A stretch of 64,000 nucleotides of DNA, from contig CAMCZO010000001.1 in NCBI GenBank assembly GCA_945887955.1, forward strand, positions 1 to 64,000, read 5' to 3'. This DNA comes from Chitinophaga pinensis (lineage in GTDB: Bacteria > Bacteroidota > Bacteroidia > B-17B0 > Aurantibacillaceae). This document shows positions 33,781-43,351 of this stretch, piece after piece; the first letter of the stretch is position 1; each line of letters opens with the position of its first letter. The notes below the pieces were generated by a model. It was given only the letters and a program-made list of their open reading frames with translations, did not search any database and was not told the DNA's origin. A program made the translations under genes and the position numbers.

Positions 33781-34833
33781 TCACCTCAACTCTGCATTAA
33801 TAGTTTTAAGAATTTCATTACCTGGGCATAAGTCTTTTTTTGTTAGAGAATTTAAAGCCCTATCATTTGTTTGAATTGTATTATGCAGATCTACTGTATT
33901 TTGGCTCATATATAAAAGTCCAGTTAATATTTCTCCTTTCGATTTTGCAATCATCATCGCATTTGCTACTGATTGCCTGTTCATGGGATCCCAATCTTTG
34001 GCTAATTTATTTAATTGTAAAACAGAACCATCGTGCATTTTTACATTTTTTGATGAACCCTCTTCATAGTTGGTTGTAATTTCTTTCATTTCTGGGACAA
34101 AATCAATCGTAGAAGTAGCATCTAAATGTTCACGCACATAATCATAAGATTTTGTAGAGCCTACATTATTATTAAAAGTTACGCAAGGAGAAATAACATT
34201 AATAAAAGCAAAACCTGGATGTTTTATTGCTGCTTTTATTAAAGGAATTAATTGTGTTTTATCTCCAGAAAAACTTTGAGCAACAAATCCAGCACCTAAT
34301 TCAATAGCAAGACTAGCTAAATCAATTGATTCAAATGGATTAACTTGTCCACTTTTATTTTTCGAACCATTATCAGCAGTTGCCGAATCTTGCCCTTTGG
34401 TTAAGCCATAGCAGCCATTATTCATCACAATATAAATCATATTTAAATTACGACGAATAACGTGAACAAACTGACCCATACCAATACTTGCTGTATCGCC
34501 ATCGCCAGAAACTCCGAAATATATTAAATCACGGTTAGCCAAATTAGCTCCTGTTGCAACAGAAGGCATTCTGCCATGAACAGAATTAAAACCATGTGAA
34601 TTACTTAAAAAATAAGCAGGAGTTTTTGAAGAACATCCAATACCAGAAAGTTTTGCCAAGCGATGTGGTTCGATATTCATTTCATAACATGCCTGAATTA
34701 CTCCAGCGCTTATAGAATCGTGGCCGCAACCAGCACAAAGCGTCGAAAGAGCTCCTTCATAAAAATCTACACTGTAACCCAATTTATTTTTTGGCAGTTC
34801 GGGATGACGAAACTTAGGTCGAATGTAACTCAT
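33781..34833 (-). CDS. 2-oxoacid:ferredoxin oxidoreductase, beta subunit
   Basis: This 350-residue subunit carries the thiamine diphosphate site: GDGDT at 110-114, running to MNNGCYGLTKGQ at 137-148. Conserved Cys at 33, 36 and 67 (LCAGCGHDS, GIGCSSK), together with SPCVTFNN, bind the iron-sulfur cluster. With the alpha subunit it oxidatively decarboxylates 2-oxoglutarate, or possibly another 2-oxoacid, to its CoA ester, reducing ferredoxin. The sequence RMPSVATGANLANRDL fits the KorB subfamily, which supports 2-oxoglutarate. Its start overlaps the alpha-subunit stop by 4 bp, so the two are translationally coupled. Confidence 0.9.
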   Translation of the reverse strand: MSYIRPKFRHPELPKNKLGYSVDFYEGALSTLCAGCGHDSISAGVIQACYEMNIEPHRLAKLSGIGCSSKTPAYFLSNSHGFNSVHGRMPSVATGANLANRDLIYFGVSGDGDTASIGMGQFVHVIRRNLNMIYIVMNNGCYGLTKGQDSATADNGSKNKSGQVNPFESIDLASLAIELGAGFVAQSFSGDKTQLIPLIKAAIKHPGFAFINVISPCVTFNNNVGSTKSYDYVREHLDATSTIDFVPEMKEITTNYEEGSSKNVKMHDGSVLQLNKLAKDWDPMNRQSVANAMMIAKSKGEILTGLLYMSQNTVDLHNTIQTNDRALNSLTKKDLCPGNEILKTINAELR

Positions 34834-36668
34834 ATTGATTTACTTTTTTCAATGTGAAAATTTGATTTAATTTTATTTGAAACTTGTTTTAAAATGTTTT
34901 CTGCCGTTATTGGCATACCATCATAATTTAAAACAGAAATTAATTTATTTGGATCAATTTGCAATTCAATCATCAATAAACTTTTCATTTGTGCATCTCG
35001 ATTTTGCTCAATCACAAATACTTTCTTATGCTCATTAATAAATTGTTCAACCGTATTATTAAATGGAAATGATTTTATTCGAATCGCATCTACTATTACT
35101 CCATTGTGATTAATTTGATCCATTGCTTCTTCGGCAGAATAAGTTGATGTTCCAAAAAACAATATTCCTACTTCGCAATTATTTGATTTTTGATACAGTT
35201 GAGGTTCAGGAACCAAATCTTTCGCTGTATTCCATTTTCTAATCAAACGATCCATATTTCGCCGATACGCATCACTGTCCTCAGTATAAATTGCATATTC
35301 GTCTCGGGAAGTTCCTCGCGTAAAAAAAGAACCTTTTGTTGGATGGGTTCCTGGAATGGTTCGATAAGGTATGCCATCTTTGTCCACATCTAAATAACGT
35401 CCAAATTTCTCAATATTTTCAAGTGCCTCTGCATCTAAAACTTTTCCGCGATTATATTCGCGTTTATCATCCCAAACAAAAGGAGGGCTTATATGATCGT
35501 TCATCCCTAGATCTAAATCAGTCATTAAAATAATAGGGGTTTGCAATTGTTCGGCCAAATCAAAACATTCAATCGTCATATCAAAACATTCTTTTGGCGT
35601 TGAAGGAAATAACAAAACATGTTTTGTATCGCCGTGTGATGCATAAGCTGCTTCTAAAATATCTGATTGTTGCGTTCTTGTTGGCATACCAGTTGAAGGG
35701 CCGGTGCGCTGAACATCAATCAATACTGTAGGCACTTCTGCAAAATAAGCAAGACCTAAAAATTCATTCATTAAACTTAGACCTGGGCCACTTGTTGCAG
35801 TAAAAGCACGAGCACCATTCCAATTTGCACCAATAACCATTCCTATTGCTGCCAGCTCATCTTCAGCTTGAACAATCGCTACATTTTTTTTACCACTAAT
35901 TTTATCAATACGTAAATCTTTAGAGTAATCATTAAAAGCTTCAACAACCGAAGTTGAAGGTGTTATTGGATACCAGGCAGCAACAGTTGCTCCAGCATAA
36001 ACAGCCCCTAAACCGCAAGCCGAATTTCCATCAATCATAATAGACTCTTTTAACAAATCGCGTCTTTCCAAATGAAATTCTAAAGGATATTTAAAATTTT
36101 TATAAACGAAATCCATTCCTAAATTTAATGCTTTGATATTAGCAGGAATTAATTTTTCTTTTCCTTTAAACTGTTCTGCTAACAAGCCTTCTATCTCTTT
36201 AAACTCAATTGATAATAAAGCAGCCAAAGCTCCTACATAAATAATATTTTTAAAAAGTTGCCTCTGACGAGCGTCAGTAAAATTTTCATTACACATTTCC
36301 ATTAGCGGAATACCTATGTAATTAATATCCTCACGCAAATATTCTGAATGTAATTGTTTAGACGAATCGTATAATAAATAGCCTCCGCTTCTTAAAGATT
36401 TTATATCGGCCAACATACTTTGTGGATTCACTGCAACTATCAAATCAATTCCTTCTCTGCGACCGAGATATCCTTTTTCGCTAACTCTTACTTCATACCA
36501 AGTTGGTAAGCCTTGAATGTTAGAAGGAAAAATGTTTTTAGGCGTTACAGGTATTCCCATCCTAAAAATAGCCTTTGTAAATAAAAAATTAGCACTTGCC
36601 GAACCGGTTCCATTAACATTTGCAAATCTGATTACAAAATCGTTAATTTTTTTATTATTTAATGACAT
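34830..36668 (-). CDS. 2-oxoacid:ferredoxin oxidoreductase, fused gamma-alpha subunit
   Basis: At 612 residues this is a fusion. The N-terminal part (1-195) is the gamma domain (FANVNGTGSASANFLFTKAIFRMGIPV, LIVAVNPQSMLADIKSL). The rest is the pyrimidine-binding alpha domain (SACGLGAVYAGATVAAWYPITPST, TATSGPGLSLMNEFLGLAYFAEVPTVLIDVQRTGPSTGMPTR). This gamma-alpha arrangement is standard for KorA of Bacteroidota and actinobacteria. It binds CoA and completes the active site with the beta subunit. It overlaps the upstream FAD/Fe-S gene by 10 bp, so all three genes form one coupled operon and probably one complex. Confidence 0.9.
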   Translation of the reverse strand: MSLNNKKINDFVIRFANVNGTGSASANFLFTKAIFRMGIPVTPKNIFPSNIQGLPTWYEVRVSEKGYLGRREGIDLIVAVNPQSMLADIKSLRSGGYLLYDSSKQLHSEYLREDINYIGIPLMEMCNENFTDARQRQLFKNIIYVGALAALLSIEFKEIEGLLAEQFKGKEKLIPANIKALNLGMDFVYKNFKYPLEFHLERRDLLKESIMIDGNSACGLGAVYAGATVAAWYPITPSTSVVEAFNDYSKDLRIDKISGKKNVAIVQAEDELAAIGMVIGANWNGARAFTATSGPGLSLMNEFLGLAYFAEVPTVLIDVQRTGPSTGMPTRTQQSDILEAAYASHGDTKHVLLFPSTPKECFDMTIECFDLAEQLQTPIILMTDLDLGMNDHISPPFVWDDKREYNRGKVLDAEALENIEKFGRYLDVDKDGIPYRTIPGTHPTKGSFFTRGTSRDEYAIYTEDSDAYRRNMDRLIRKWNTAKDLVPEPQLYQKSNNCEVGILFFGTSTYSAEEAMDQINHNGVIVDAIRIKSFPFNNTVEQFINEHKKVFVIEQNRDAQMKSLLMIELQIDPNKLISVLNYDGMPITAENILKQVSNKIKSNFHIEKSKSI

Positions 36669-38452
36669 CCTTTACCTGCTTTAGTTACATTATAAAAGAA
36701 TTTTTGAATATCCCATGCTGATGTCGGGCATCGCTCTGCACATAAGCCGCAGTGTAAACAAACATTTTCATCTTTAACCATTACTCTTTTTGTTGGAAGT
36801 GTATCTGATACATATAAATCTTGCAATAAATTATTTGCAGGAGCTTTTAGCTTTGTTCTTAAATCGGTTTCTTCGTCTTCATTATTTACAAAAGTAATAC
36901 AAGCTGTAGGGCAGACATCCATACAGGCATCACACTCAATACATTTTGTTTCTGAGAAAACAGTTTGCATATCACAATTCAAACATCTTTCGGCTTCTTT
37001 AAAACCATGAAATGGATCAAAGCCTAACTCTACTTCTTTTTTACGATTACTAAGAGTTAATTTTTTATCGGCCTGAGGAACAACATAACGCTTATCATTT
37101 ACAACTTCACTATCATAACTCCATTCATGAATACCCATTTTTTGACTAACTAAATTAACAAAAGGAGAAGGTCTTTCTAAAAGTAGATTTTTTTGTTTAC
37201 ACATTAAATCAATTGAAATAGCGGCTTGATGGCCGTGAGCTACAGCAGTAATTACGTTTTTTGGACCCCATGCAGAATCTCCTCCAAAAAATACTTGTGG
37301 GTGTGACGAAGCAAATGTTTTTTCATTAACTACAGGCATTTCCCATTTATCAAATTCTATTCCCAAATCACGTTCAATCCAAGGAAAAGTATTTTCTTGC
37401 CCTATCGCAATAAGAACATCATCGGCAGGATAAAAAACTTCATCTTCTCCTGTAGAAACTAATTTTCGCTTTCCATTTTCATCTATAATTGCATGAACGC
37501 GATCAAACATCATTCCTTTTAAAACGCCATTCTCAACTACAAAAGATTTAGGAACATGATTATCAATAATAGGAATATCTTCATGTTGCGCATCTTCTTT
37601 TTCCCAAGGAGAAGCTTTCATTTCAGAAAAAGGGCTTCTAACAATAACCTTTACATTTTCTCCTCCTAGTCTTCGAGCTGTTCTGCAACAATCCATGGCT
37701 GTATTACCACCTCCTAAAATAATAACATTTTTCCCAATTTTTGAGGTGTGCTCAAAGGCAACAGAACCTAACCAATTTATTCCAATATGAATATTTGCAG
37801 CAGCTTCCCATCTTCCTAACATATCTGGCAAATCTCGACCTCTTGGTGCTCCGGTACCAATAAAAACAGCATCGTAATCTTTTGATAAAACTTCTTTTAA
37901 ACTTTCAACATATTTGTTAAAATGAGTATGAATTCCAAGATCTAAAATATAATTTACTTCTTCATTTAAAACTGATTCAGGCAATCTAAATGATGGGATT
38001 TGACTCCGCATAAAGCCTCCACCTAACTTTTGTTCATCAAAAAGATGTATTTCATAACCTTCGGGAGCCAAATCTCTTGCAACAGTGAGCGATGCAGGGC
38101 CAGCTCCAATTAATGCGATTTTTTTTCCGTTTGGTTTAAAAGGACCCTGAGGCATTAAACTTTTAACATCATCTTTATTATCTGCTGCAACTCTTTTTAA
38201 TCTGCAAATAGCAACAGGTTCTTCAGAATCTAATCGACCTCTTCTACAAGCAGGCTCGCAAGGGCGATCGCAGGTGCGACCTAATACTCCCGGAAAAACA
38301 TTAGAGTCCCAATTAACCATATAAGCTTCTGAATACTTTCCTTCAGCAATTAAACGAATATAATGAGGAACGGGTGTATGCGCAGGGCAGGCATATTGAC
38401 AATCGACCACTTTATGAAAGTACTCTGGGTCATTAATATCTGTTGGTTTCAA
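36659..38452 (-). CDS. GltD-like NAD(P)H/FAD oxidoreductase with 2[4Fe-4S] ferredoxin domain, in the Kor operon
   Basis: This 597-residue protein begins with the Fe-S domain of glutamate-synthase small subunits (CQYACPAHTPVP, then CDRPCEPACRRG). It continues with an FAD Rossmann fold (IGAGPASLTVARDLA, near 115) and an NAD(P)H fold (ILGGGNTAMDCCRTARRLG, near 243), and ends in two [4Fe-4S] ferredoxin motifs (CIECDACMDVCP near 509, CLHCGLCAERCP near 573). No glutamate synthase large subunit is present. Being the first gene of a coupled operon with the 2-oxoacid:ferredoxin oxidoreductase, it most likely moves electrons between that enzyme and NAD(P)H, or acts as the ferredoxin-like partner. It may also bifurcate electrons, but that is not demonstrable here. 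Confidence 0.85.
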   Translation of the reverse strand: MKPTDINDPEYFHKVVDCQYACPAHTPVPHYIRLIAEGKYSEAYMVNWDSNVFPGVLGRTCDRPCEPACRRGRLDSEEPVAICRLKRVAADNKDDVKSLMPQGPFKPNGKKIALIGAGPASLTVARDLAPEGYEIHLFDEQKLGGGFMRSQIPSFRLPESVLNEEVNYILDLGIHTHFNKYVESLKEVLSKDYDAVFIGTGAPRGRDLPDMLGRWEAAANIHIGINWLGSVAFEHTSKIGKNVIILGGGNTAMDCCRTARRLGGENVKVIVRSPFSEMKASPWEKEDAQHEDIPIIDNHVPKSFVVENGVLKGMMFDRVHAIIDENGKRKLVSTGEDEVFYPADDVLIAIGQENTFPWIERDLGIEFDKWEMPVVNEKTFASSHPQVFFGGDSAWGPKNVITAVAHGHQAAISIDLMCKQKNLLLERPSPFVNLVSQKMGIHEWSYDSEVVNDKRYVVPQADKKLTLSNRKKEVELGFDPFHGFKEAERCLNCDMQTVFSETKCIECDACMDVCPTACITFVNNEDEETDLRTKLKAPANNLLQDLYVSDTLPTKRVMVKDENVCLHCGLCAERCPTSAWDIQKFFYNVTKAGKGCH

Positions 38453-38710
38453 GTTCTATTTTCTTTTTAAAATTTATAATTACGTATGAAAAAACTAAAA
38501 AATTAAACATAAAAATAAGAATTTTTATTTTAATAAAGAATAAAATTAATTCTTTAATTTATGTCGAGTTTTTACTATAAATAGATTAAAAAAAACTTTA
38601 AAAAATAAAATAAATTTTAAGGGCTTTTTTCAGAATTAAATACAATTAACGAATAAAAGTATATTATATTTATATTGAATTATAAATGATTTAAAAAAGC
38701 TTTTTGTAAA

Positions 38711-40129
38711 ATGAATAGATCTTTCCTACTCTTATTGCTTTTACCATTATTTTCTAGCGCTCAGTTTAATAATTTTACTGAAAAATGGAAATTAGATGCG
38801 GATTTTAAAAATGCAAGCATAGGTTTTACTGTTATTGATGCAAATACTTCAAAAATAATTTCTGAGTATAATTCACATCTCTCCTTAATTCCAGCAAGCA
38901 CTCTTAAAATAATAACTACTTCGGCTGCCTTAGCAATATTAGGGCCAAATTACCAATTTGAAACAAAAATAGCTTATTCCGGTAATTTTAATAAAGAAAA
39001 TGGGATATTAAATGGAGATATACATATTATTGGGAGTGGCGATCCAACTTTTCAATCAGAATTTTTTTTTAATGACAAACTTACTATTACTGATAAAATA
39101 GCCGCTGCAATTAAAGAAAAAGGAATTAAAGAAATTAATGGTAAAATAATTGGAGACGCTTATGTATTTGAAAGAAAAATACCAGACTCATGGATATGGT
39201 CTGACATAAGTAATTATTTTGGTTCCACACCATGTGGATTGTCGTTTATGGATAATAAATATAAAATTTATTTTGCGACCGAAAATATAAACTCCGAAGC
39301 TAAAGTTATTAGTGTTTATCCTGATTACCTTTATTCTCATTTAAATATTCAATGTAATGTTATAGCAAAAGGCAACTCCGATGAAGCTTGTATTTATGGA
39401 GATCCATTATCATTTAATAAAATTATTTCTGGTACAATCCCTCCAAATAAAAAATCATTCGATATTGAAGGCGCACTTCCTGACCCAGCATTATTATGTG
39501 CAGAAATGCTTTTTAAATCTCTAAAAAAAATTGGGGTAAACTGCTCAGAAAATAACATTAATTCAAATTATATAAAACCTGACTCTGTTTTAAAACTAAA
39601 TACATTATACACTCATCATTCACCTAATTTATCAGATATTATTTATCACACAAATATTAAAAGTAATAATTTATACTGCGAATCTATACTTATGGCTTTA
39701 GGAAATGGAAGTGCTTTAACAGGAATAAAATTAGTTAAGGAGTATTGGAAAAAAATTGGTTTGAATACTGAGGAACTATATTTAGTTGATGGGAGTGGAT
39801 TATCAAGAGAAAATACACTTACAACAAATTTCCAAGCCAATTTGCTTGTGAAAATTTATTTTGATAAAAACTACCAAGTTTTATTAAAATCATTGCCAGT
39901 TGCAGGAAAAGAAGGCAGTATGAGCCAAATTGGAAATGAAACATTTATTGAAAATAACATGCAGGCTAAAACCGGTTATATTAATCGTGTTAGAGCTTAT
40001 TGTGGATTTTTAAAATCTAAATCTGGAAAAAATTTAGCATTTTCGCTTATTATTAATAACTATAATTGCTCAGCTAAAAGTGCAAAAAACAAACTCGAAA
40101 AGTTTTTAATAGAACTAGGTAATTTATAA
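38711..40129 (+). CDS. dacB: D-alanyl-D-alanine carboxypeptidase/endopeptidase, PBP4 type
   Basis: This is a 472-residue exported penicillin-binding protein of family S13. After the signal (MNRSFLLLLLLPLFSSAQ) come the nucleophile motif S63-T-L-K66 in LIPASTLKIITT, the SNN motif in IKSNNLYCES (second catalytic box) and the KTG triad in QAKTGYINRV. Between the first two lies the long insert typical of PBP4. It trims or cleaves peptidoglycan peptides in the periplasm. It is forward-strand, 258 bp after the divergent oxidoreductase operon, and 33 bp before pyrC, with which it is probably co-transcribed. The upstream 258 bp contain no gene. Confidence 0.9.
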   Translation: MNRSFLLLLLLPLFSSAQFNNFTEKWKLDADFKNASIGFTVIDANTSKIISEYNSHLSLIPASTLKIITTSAALAILGPNYQFETKIAYSGNFNKENGILNGDIHIIGSGDPTFQSEFFFNDKLTITDKIAAAIKEKGIKEINGKIIGDAYVFERKIPDSWIWSDISNYFGSTPCGLSFMDNKYKIYFATENINSEAKVISVYPDYLYSHLNIQCNVIAKGNSDEACIYGDPLSFNKIISGTIPPNKKSFDIEGALPDPALLCAEMLFKSLKKIGVNCSENNINSNYIKPDSVLKLNTLYTHHSPNLSDIIYHTNIKSNNLYCESILMALGNGSALTGIKLVKEYWKKIGLNTEELYLVDGSGLSRENTLTTNFQANLLVKIYFDKNYQVLLKSLPVAGKEGSMSQIGNETFIENNMQAKTGYINRVRAYCGFLKSKSGKNLAFSLIINNYNCSAKSAKNKLEKFLIELGNL

Positions 40130-40162
40130 TTAACATAGAAGCATCAACCTAATTTAAAAAAA

Positions 40163-41497
40163 ATGAATTATTTAATAAAAAACGCCACAATAGTAAATGA
40201 AAATGAATTAAGATGTTGCGATGTCTTAATAGAAAATGGAATCATTTCTAAAATTGAAAGGAATATTGAAAACACAAAACATTATTCTGAAATAAATGCT
40301 GAAGACTTACATTTATTTCCAGGCGCTATTGATGATCAAGTACATTTTAGAGAACCAGGATTAACTCATAAAGGTGAAATTTATACTGAAGCAAAGGCAG
40401 CTGTTGCCGGCGGAGTAACCTCCTTTATGGAGATGCCAAATACTCAACCTCAGAGCACAACAATAGTTGAACTTGAAAAAAAATACACGCGAGCATCTCA
40501 ATGCTCTTTAGCAAATTATTCTTTTTTTATGGGGGGCACAAATATTAATTTAGAAGATACTTTAAAAGTTGATTATTCAAAAGTTTGCGGCTTAAAAATT
40601 TTTATGGGCTCTTCAACAGGAGACATGCTAGTTGACCATCAATCTGTTCTTGAAAGTTTTTTTTCTAAAACAGATGCACTTATTGCTACTCACTGCGAAT
40701 TTGATCCGCTTATAAAAGAGAATCAAAAACGAATAGTAGAAGAATACGGTGAAGATATACCTAGTTATTTTCATCCGATTATTAGAAATGAGGAGGCTTG
40801 TTATAAATCATCCTCTTTTGCAGTAGAATTAGCAAAAAAATATAATACTCGTTTACATGTTTTACATATTTCAAGTGCTAAAGAACTAAGTTTATTCAGT
40901 AATAAAATTCCATTAAAAGAAAAAAGAATAACTGCAGAAGCTTGTATTCATCATCTTTGGTTTTGTGATGAAGATTATAAAATAAAAAATAATTTTATTA
41001 AATGGAATCCTTCTATAAAAACAGCATACGATAGAGAGAAAATTTTTGAAGCTGTTTTAAACAATACGATTGATGTAATTGCAACCGATCATGCTCCACA
41101 CACACTTGAAGAAAAGCAACTTACTTATCTTAAAGCTCCTAGTGGTGGTCCTTTAGTTCAACACAGTATTTTAGCTATGTTAGATTTTTATCACGACAAA
41201 AAAATAACATTAGAAAAAATTGTTGAAAAAATGAGTCATCATGTAGCAGATTTGTTTAAAATATATAAGCGAGGCTATATAAGAGAAGGTTATTATGCAG
41301 ACCTAGTGTTAGTTAATTTGAAAAAACCTAACACTGTAACCAAACAAAATATTTTATATAAATGCGGTTGGAGTCCTTTTGAAGGCCATACTTTTAAAAG
41401 TAGCATTGAAAAAACTTTTGTAAATGGCCATTTAGTATACGATAATGGGCTGTTTGATGAATCAATTTTAGGGAATCGCTTAGTCTTTGAAAAATAA
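40163..41497 (+). CDS. pyrC: Dihydroorotase
   Basis: This 444-residue amidohydrolase-fold enzyme converts carbamoyl-aspartate to dihydroorotate in pyrimidine synthesis. Visible marks: the metal site after strand 1 (DDQVHFREPGLTHKGE, near 57-72), GGVTSFMEMPNTQPQ, HCEFDPLIKEN, LHVLHISSAKEL and the final ATDHAPHTLEEK with the catalytic Asp. The classic HxH in the first site reads QVH here; as I recall, dihydroorotases of Bacteroidota commonly have this Gln, so I do not read it as inactivation. It is cytosolic. It ends 16 bp before the facing ubiE stop. Confidence 0.92.
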   Translation: MNYLIKNATIVNENELRCCDVLIENGIISKIERNIENTKHYSEINAEDLHLFPGAIDDQVHFREPGLTHKGEIYTEAKAAVAGGVTSFMEMPNTQPQSTTIVELEKKYTRASQCSLANYSFFMGGTNINLEDTLKVDYSKVCGLKIFMGSSTGDMLVDHQSVLESFFSKTDALIATHCEFDPLIKENQKRIVEEYGEDIPSYFHPIIRNEEACYKSSSFAVELAKKYNTRLHVLHISSAKELSLFSNKIPLKEKRITAEACIHHLWFCDEDYKIKNNFIKWNPSIKTAYDREKIFEAVLNNTIDVIATDHAPHTLEEKQLTYLKAPSGGPLVQHSILAMLDFYHDKKITLEKIVEKMSHHVADLFKIYKRGYIREGYYADLVLVNLKKPNTVTKQNILYKCGWSPFEGHTFKSSIEKTFVNGHLVYDNGLFDESILGNRLVFEK

Positions 41498-41513
41498 TTA
41501 ATGACTTCGTTAT

Positions 41514-42242
41514 TTACTTTTCGCCGTAATAAATAGCGGCAATTCCTAAACTTAAGGGTTTAAAATGGGTGTGTTTAAATTTAAGTTTATTTAAAATATC
41601 AATAAATTTTTGGTTATTAGGAAATGCTTTTACGCTTTCGGTAAGATAAGTGTATGCTCTAACATCTTTTGAAAAAATCTTTCCAACAAAAGGAGTAATG
41701 TATGAAAAATATAAATTATAACTTGCCTTTACCAGCCATAAGCGAGGGTATGAAAATTCAAGTATTACTAACTGGCCACCTGGTTTTAATATGCGATATA
41801 AATTAGATAAACCTTTTTCTAAATCCTGAAAATTTCTTACACCAAATCCAACAACAATAGCATCAATACTATCGTTAGGCAAGTTAATTGATTCAGCATT
41901 TCCATTTTTTAAAACAATTAACGAATCTAATTTTAATTTTTTTAATTTTTCTCTTCCAACTTCCATCATCCCATCACTGATATCAATTCCTAAAATAGAT
42001 TTGGGATTTAATTTAGCGCATTCAATAGCAAAATCGGCTGTTCCAGTTGCTACGTCCAAAATACTAATGGGCTGTTTTGATTTTAATAGTTTTACACATT
42101 GCCTTCTCCATCCTTTATGAATACCTGCTGATAAAATACTATTTATTAGATCATATCTATTAGCGATGTTGTCGAACATCTTGGCAACTTGAGTGTTTTT
42201 TTCTTCTTCAGAATTGTAGGGTGTAACCTTATCGTGTAACAT
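41514..42242 (-). CDS. ubiE: Demethylmenaquinone methyltransferase
   Basis: This 242-residue SAM-dependent methyltransferase of the UbiE/MenG family performs the last step of menaquinone synthesis, demethylmenaquinone to menaquinone, at the cytoplasmic face of the membrane. Marks: MFDNIANRYDLINSILSAGIHKGWRRQCV (family N-terminus), LDVATGTADFAIE (SAM-binding motif I), GIDISDGMM, VVGFGVRNFQDLEKGLSNLYRILKPGG and ILEFSYP. The length is normal. In Bacteroidota, which mostly use menaquinone and lack ubiquinone, the menG function is the expected one. It follows the heptose kinase gene by 62 bp on the same strand. Confidence 0.93.
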   Translation of the reverse strand: MLHDKVTPYNSEEEKNTQVAKMFDNIANRYDLINSILSAGIHKGWRRQCVKLLKSKQPISILDVATGTADFAIECAKLNPKSILGIDISDGMMEVGREKLKKLKLDSLIVLKNGNAESINLPNDSIDAIVVGFGVRNFQDLEKGLSNLYRILKPGGQLVILEFSYPRLWLVKASYNLYFSYITPFVGKIFSKDVRAYTYLTESVKAFPNNQKFIDILNKLKFKHTHFKPLSLGIAAIYYGEK

Positions 42243-42304
42243 ATTTGTATAATAACCTAATTATAATAAAGTTTGCTTCAGTTAAATTAATTTATTAGGA
42301 TAAA

Positions 42305-43321
42305 TTATTTTACAAATTCAAGCTTTAAAGCTTCTTCGAGCAACTGTTCTTTATTAACAGGCACAACGCCAATTTGTTCACAGACTAAACCACCTGAAAG
42401 ATTAGAAATAGCAGCAGTTAATATATCACTGCATTCTAAAGCTCTACATAAAGAAGCAACGCTAATTACAGTATCGCCAGCTCCACTCACATCAGCAATA
42501 GATCGAATGTGTGCGGGCAAATGTTCTTTTACTTTTCTCGAATTAGTAATTACTCCTTTTTCAGCAAGTGTTACCAAAACCGTTTCTATTTTCTGTTTTA
42601 CTCGATAACTGCTTACGGCACGCTGAATCTCATTAATATTTTCAACATAATTATCCAATTTAATTCCTTCGCGCAATTCTTTTATATTGGGTTTAAATAA
42701 ACTAACTCCTTTATAAGAATTAAAATTCTTTTTCTTTGGATCTACACAAGTTGGAATATTTTTACTTTTAGATAATTCAACAACTTTGGAAATTAGTTTA
42801 GTATTAATTAATCCTTTATTGTAATCTTCAAAAATAATCACATCTATTTTATCATGATTTATAATGTAAGAAATTAAAGTTAATAATTGTTGAGTTTCGG
42901 TATAAATAATATCTGTTTCTTCTTCTTCATCAACTCTTAATAGTTGTGAATTATTTCCAATAATTCGTGTTTTAACAGTTGTTATTCTATCTCGACTTTT
43001 TAAAATTCCTTTTTGACTTAATTTTTGAGTTTTTAAAAGTTCCATAAAAGCTTGCCCCTCAATATCAACTCCAATAACAGAACACAAAATCGGATTAGCT
43101 CCTAATGCTTGAATGTTTAATGCGACATTAGCCGCACCTCCCAAGCGCCTTTCTTTATTTTTAACTGTAACAATTGGGACTGGTGCTTCTGGAGAAATCC
43201 GATTAACTTTGCCCCACAAATAACTATCAATCATCACATCTCCAATAATCAAAACATTTAAATTATTAAAGGATTTAAAAATTTCACGGATGTGTTCTTT
43301 TTTTATTGAAAATTTTTTCAT
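42305..43321 (-). CDS. D-glycero-beta-D-manno-heptose-7-phosphate kinase
   Basis: This 338-residue PfkB-family sugar kinase matches the kinase half of HldE/RfaE. It should phosphorylate heptose-7-phosphate at C1 on the way to ADP-heptose for lipopolysaccharide. Marks: LNVLIIGDVMIDSYLWGKVNRISPEAPVPIV, RRLGGAANVALNIQALGANP (PfkB signature 1), and the C-terminal IADVSGAGDTVISVASL (PfkB signature 2, with the catalytic Asp). The adenylyltransferase half is absent, so it corresponds to the stand-alone kinase HldA. No heptose partner genes lie nearby. It is 30 bp after the aminotransferase gene, on the same strand. Confidence 0.88.
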   Translation of the reverse strand: MKKFSIKKEHIREIFKSFNNLNVLIIGDVMIDSYLWGKVNRISPEAPVPIVTVKNKERRLGGAANVALNIQALGANPILCSVIGVDIEGQAFMELLKTQKLSQKGILKSRDRITTVKTRIIGNNSQLLRVDEEEETDIIYTETQQLLTLISYIINHDKIDVIIFEDYNKGLINTKLISKVVELSKSKNIPTCVDPKKKNFNSYKGVSLFKPNIKELREGIKLDNYVENINEIQRAVSSYRVKQKIETVLVTLAEKGVITNSRKVKEHLPAHIRSIADVSGAGDTVISVASLCRALECSDILTAAISNLSGGLVCEQIGVVPVNKEQLLEEALKLEFVK

Positions 43322-43351
43322 TGCTATATTAAAAAATGTGTTTCTGAAATA

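Noticed and set aside
40335..40365. Loss of the first metal-binding His in dihydroorotase (QVH instead of HVH)
   Set aside because: As I recall this Gln is common in Bacteroidota PyrC, and all other active-site motifs are intact, so it is not a sign of decay.
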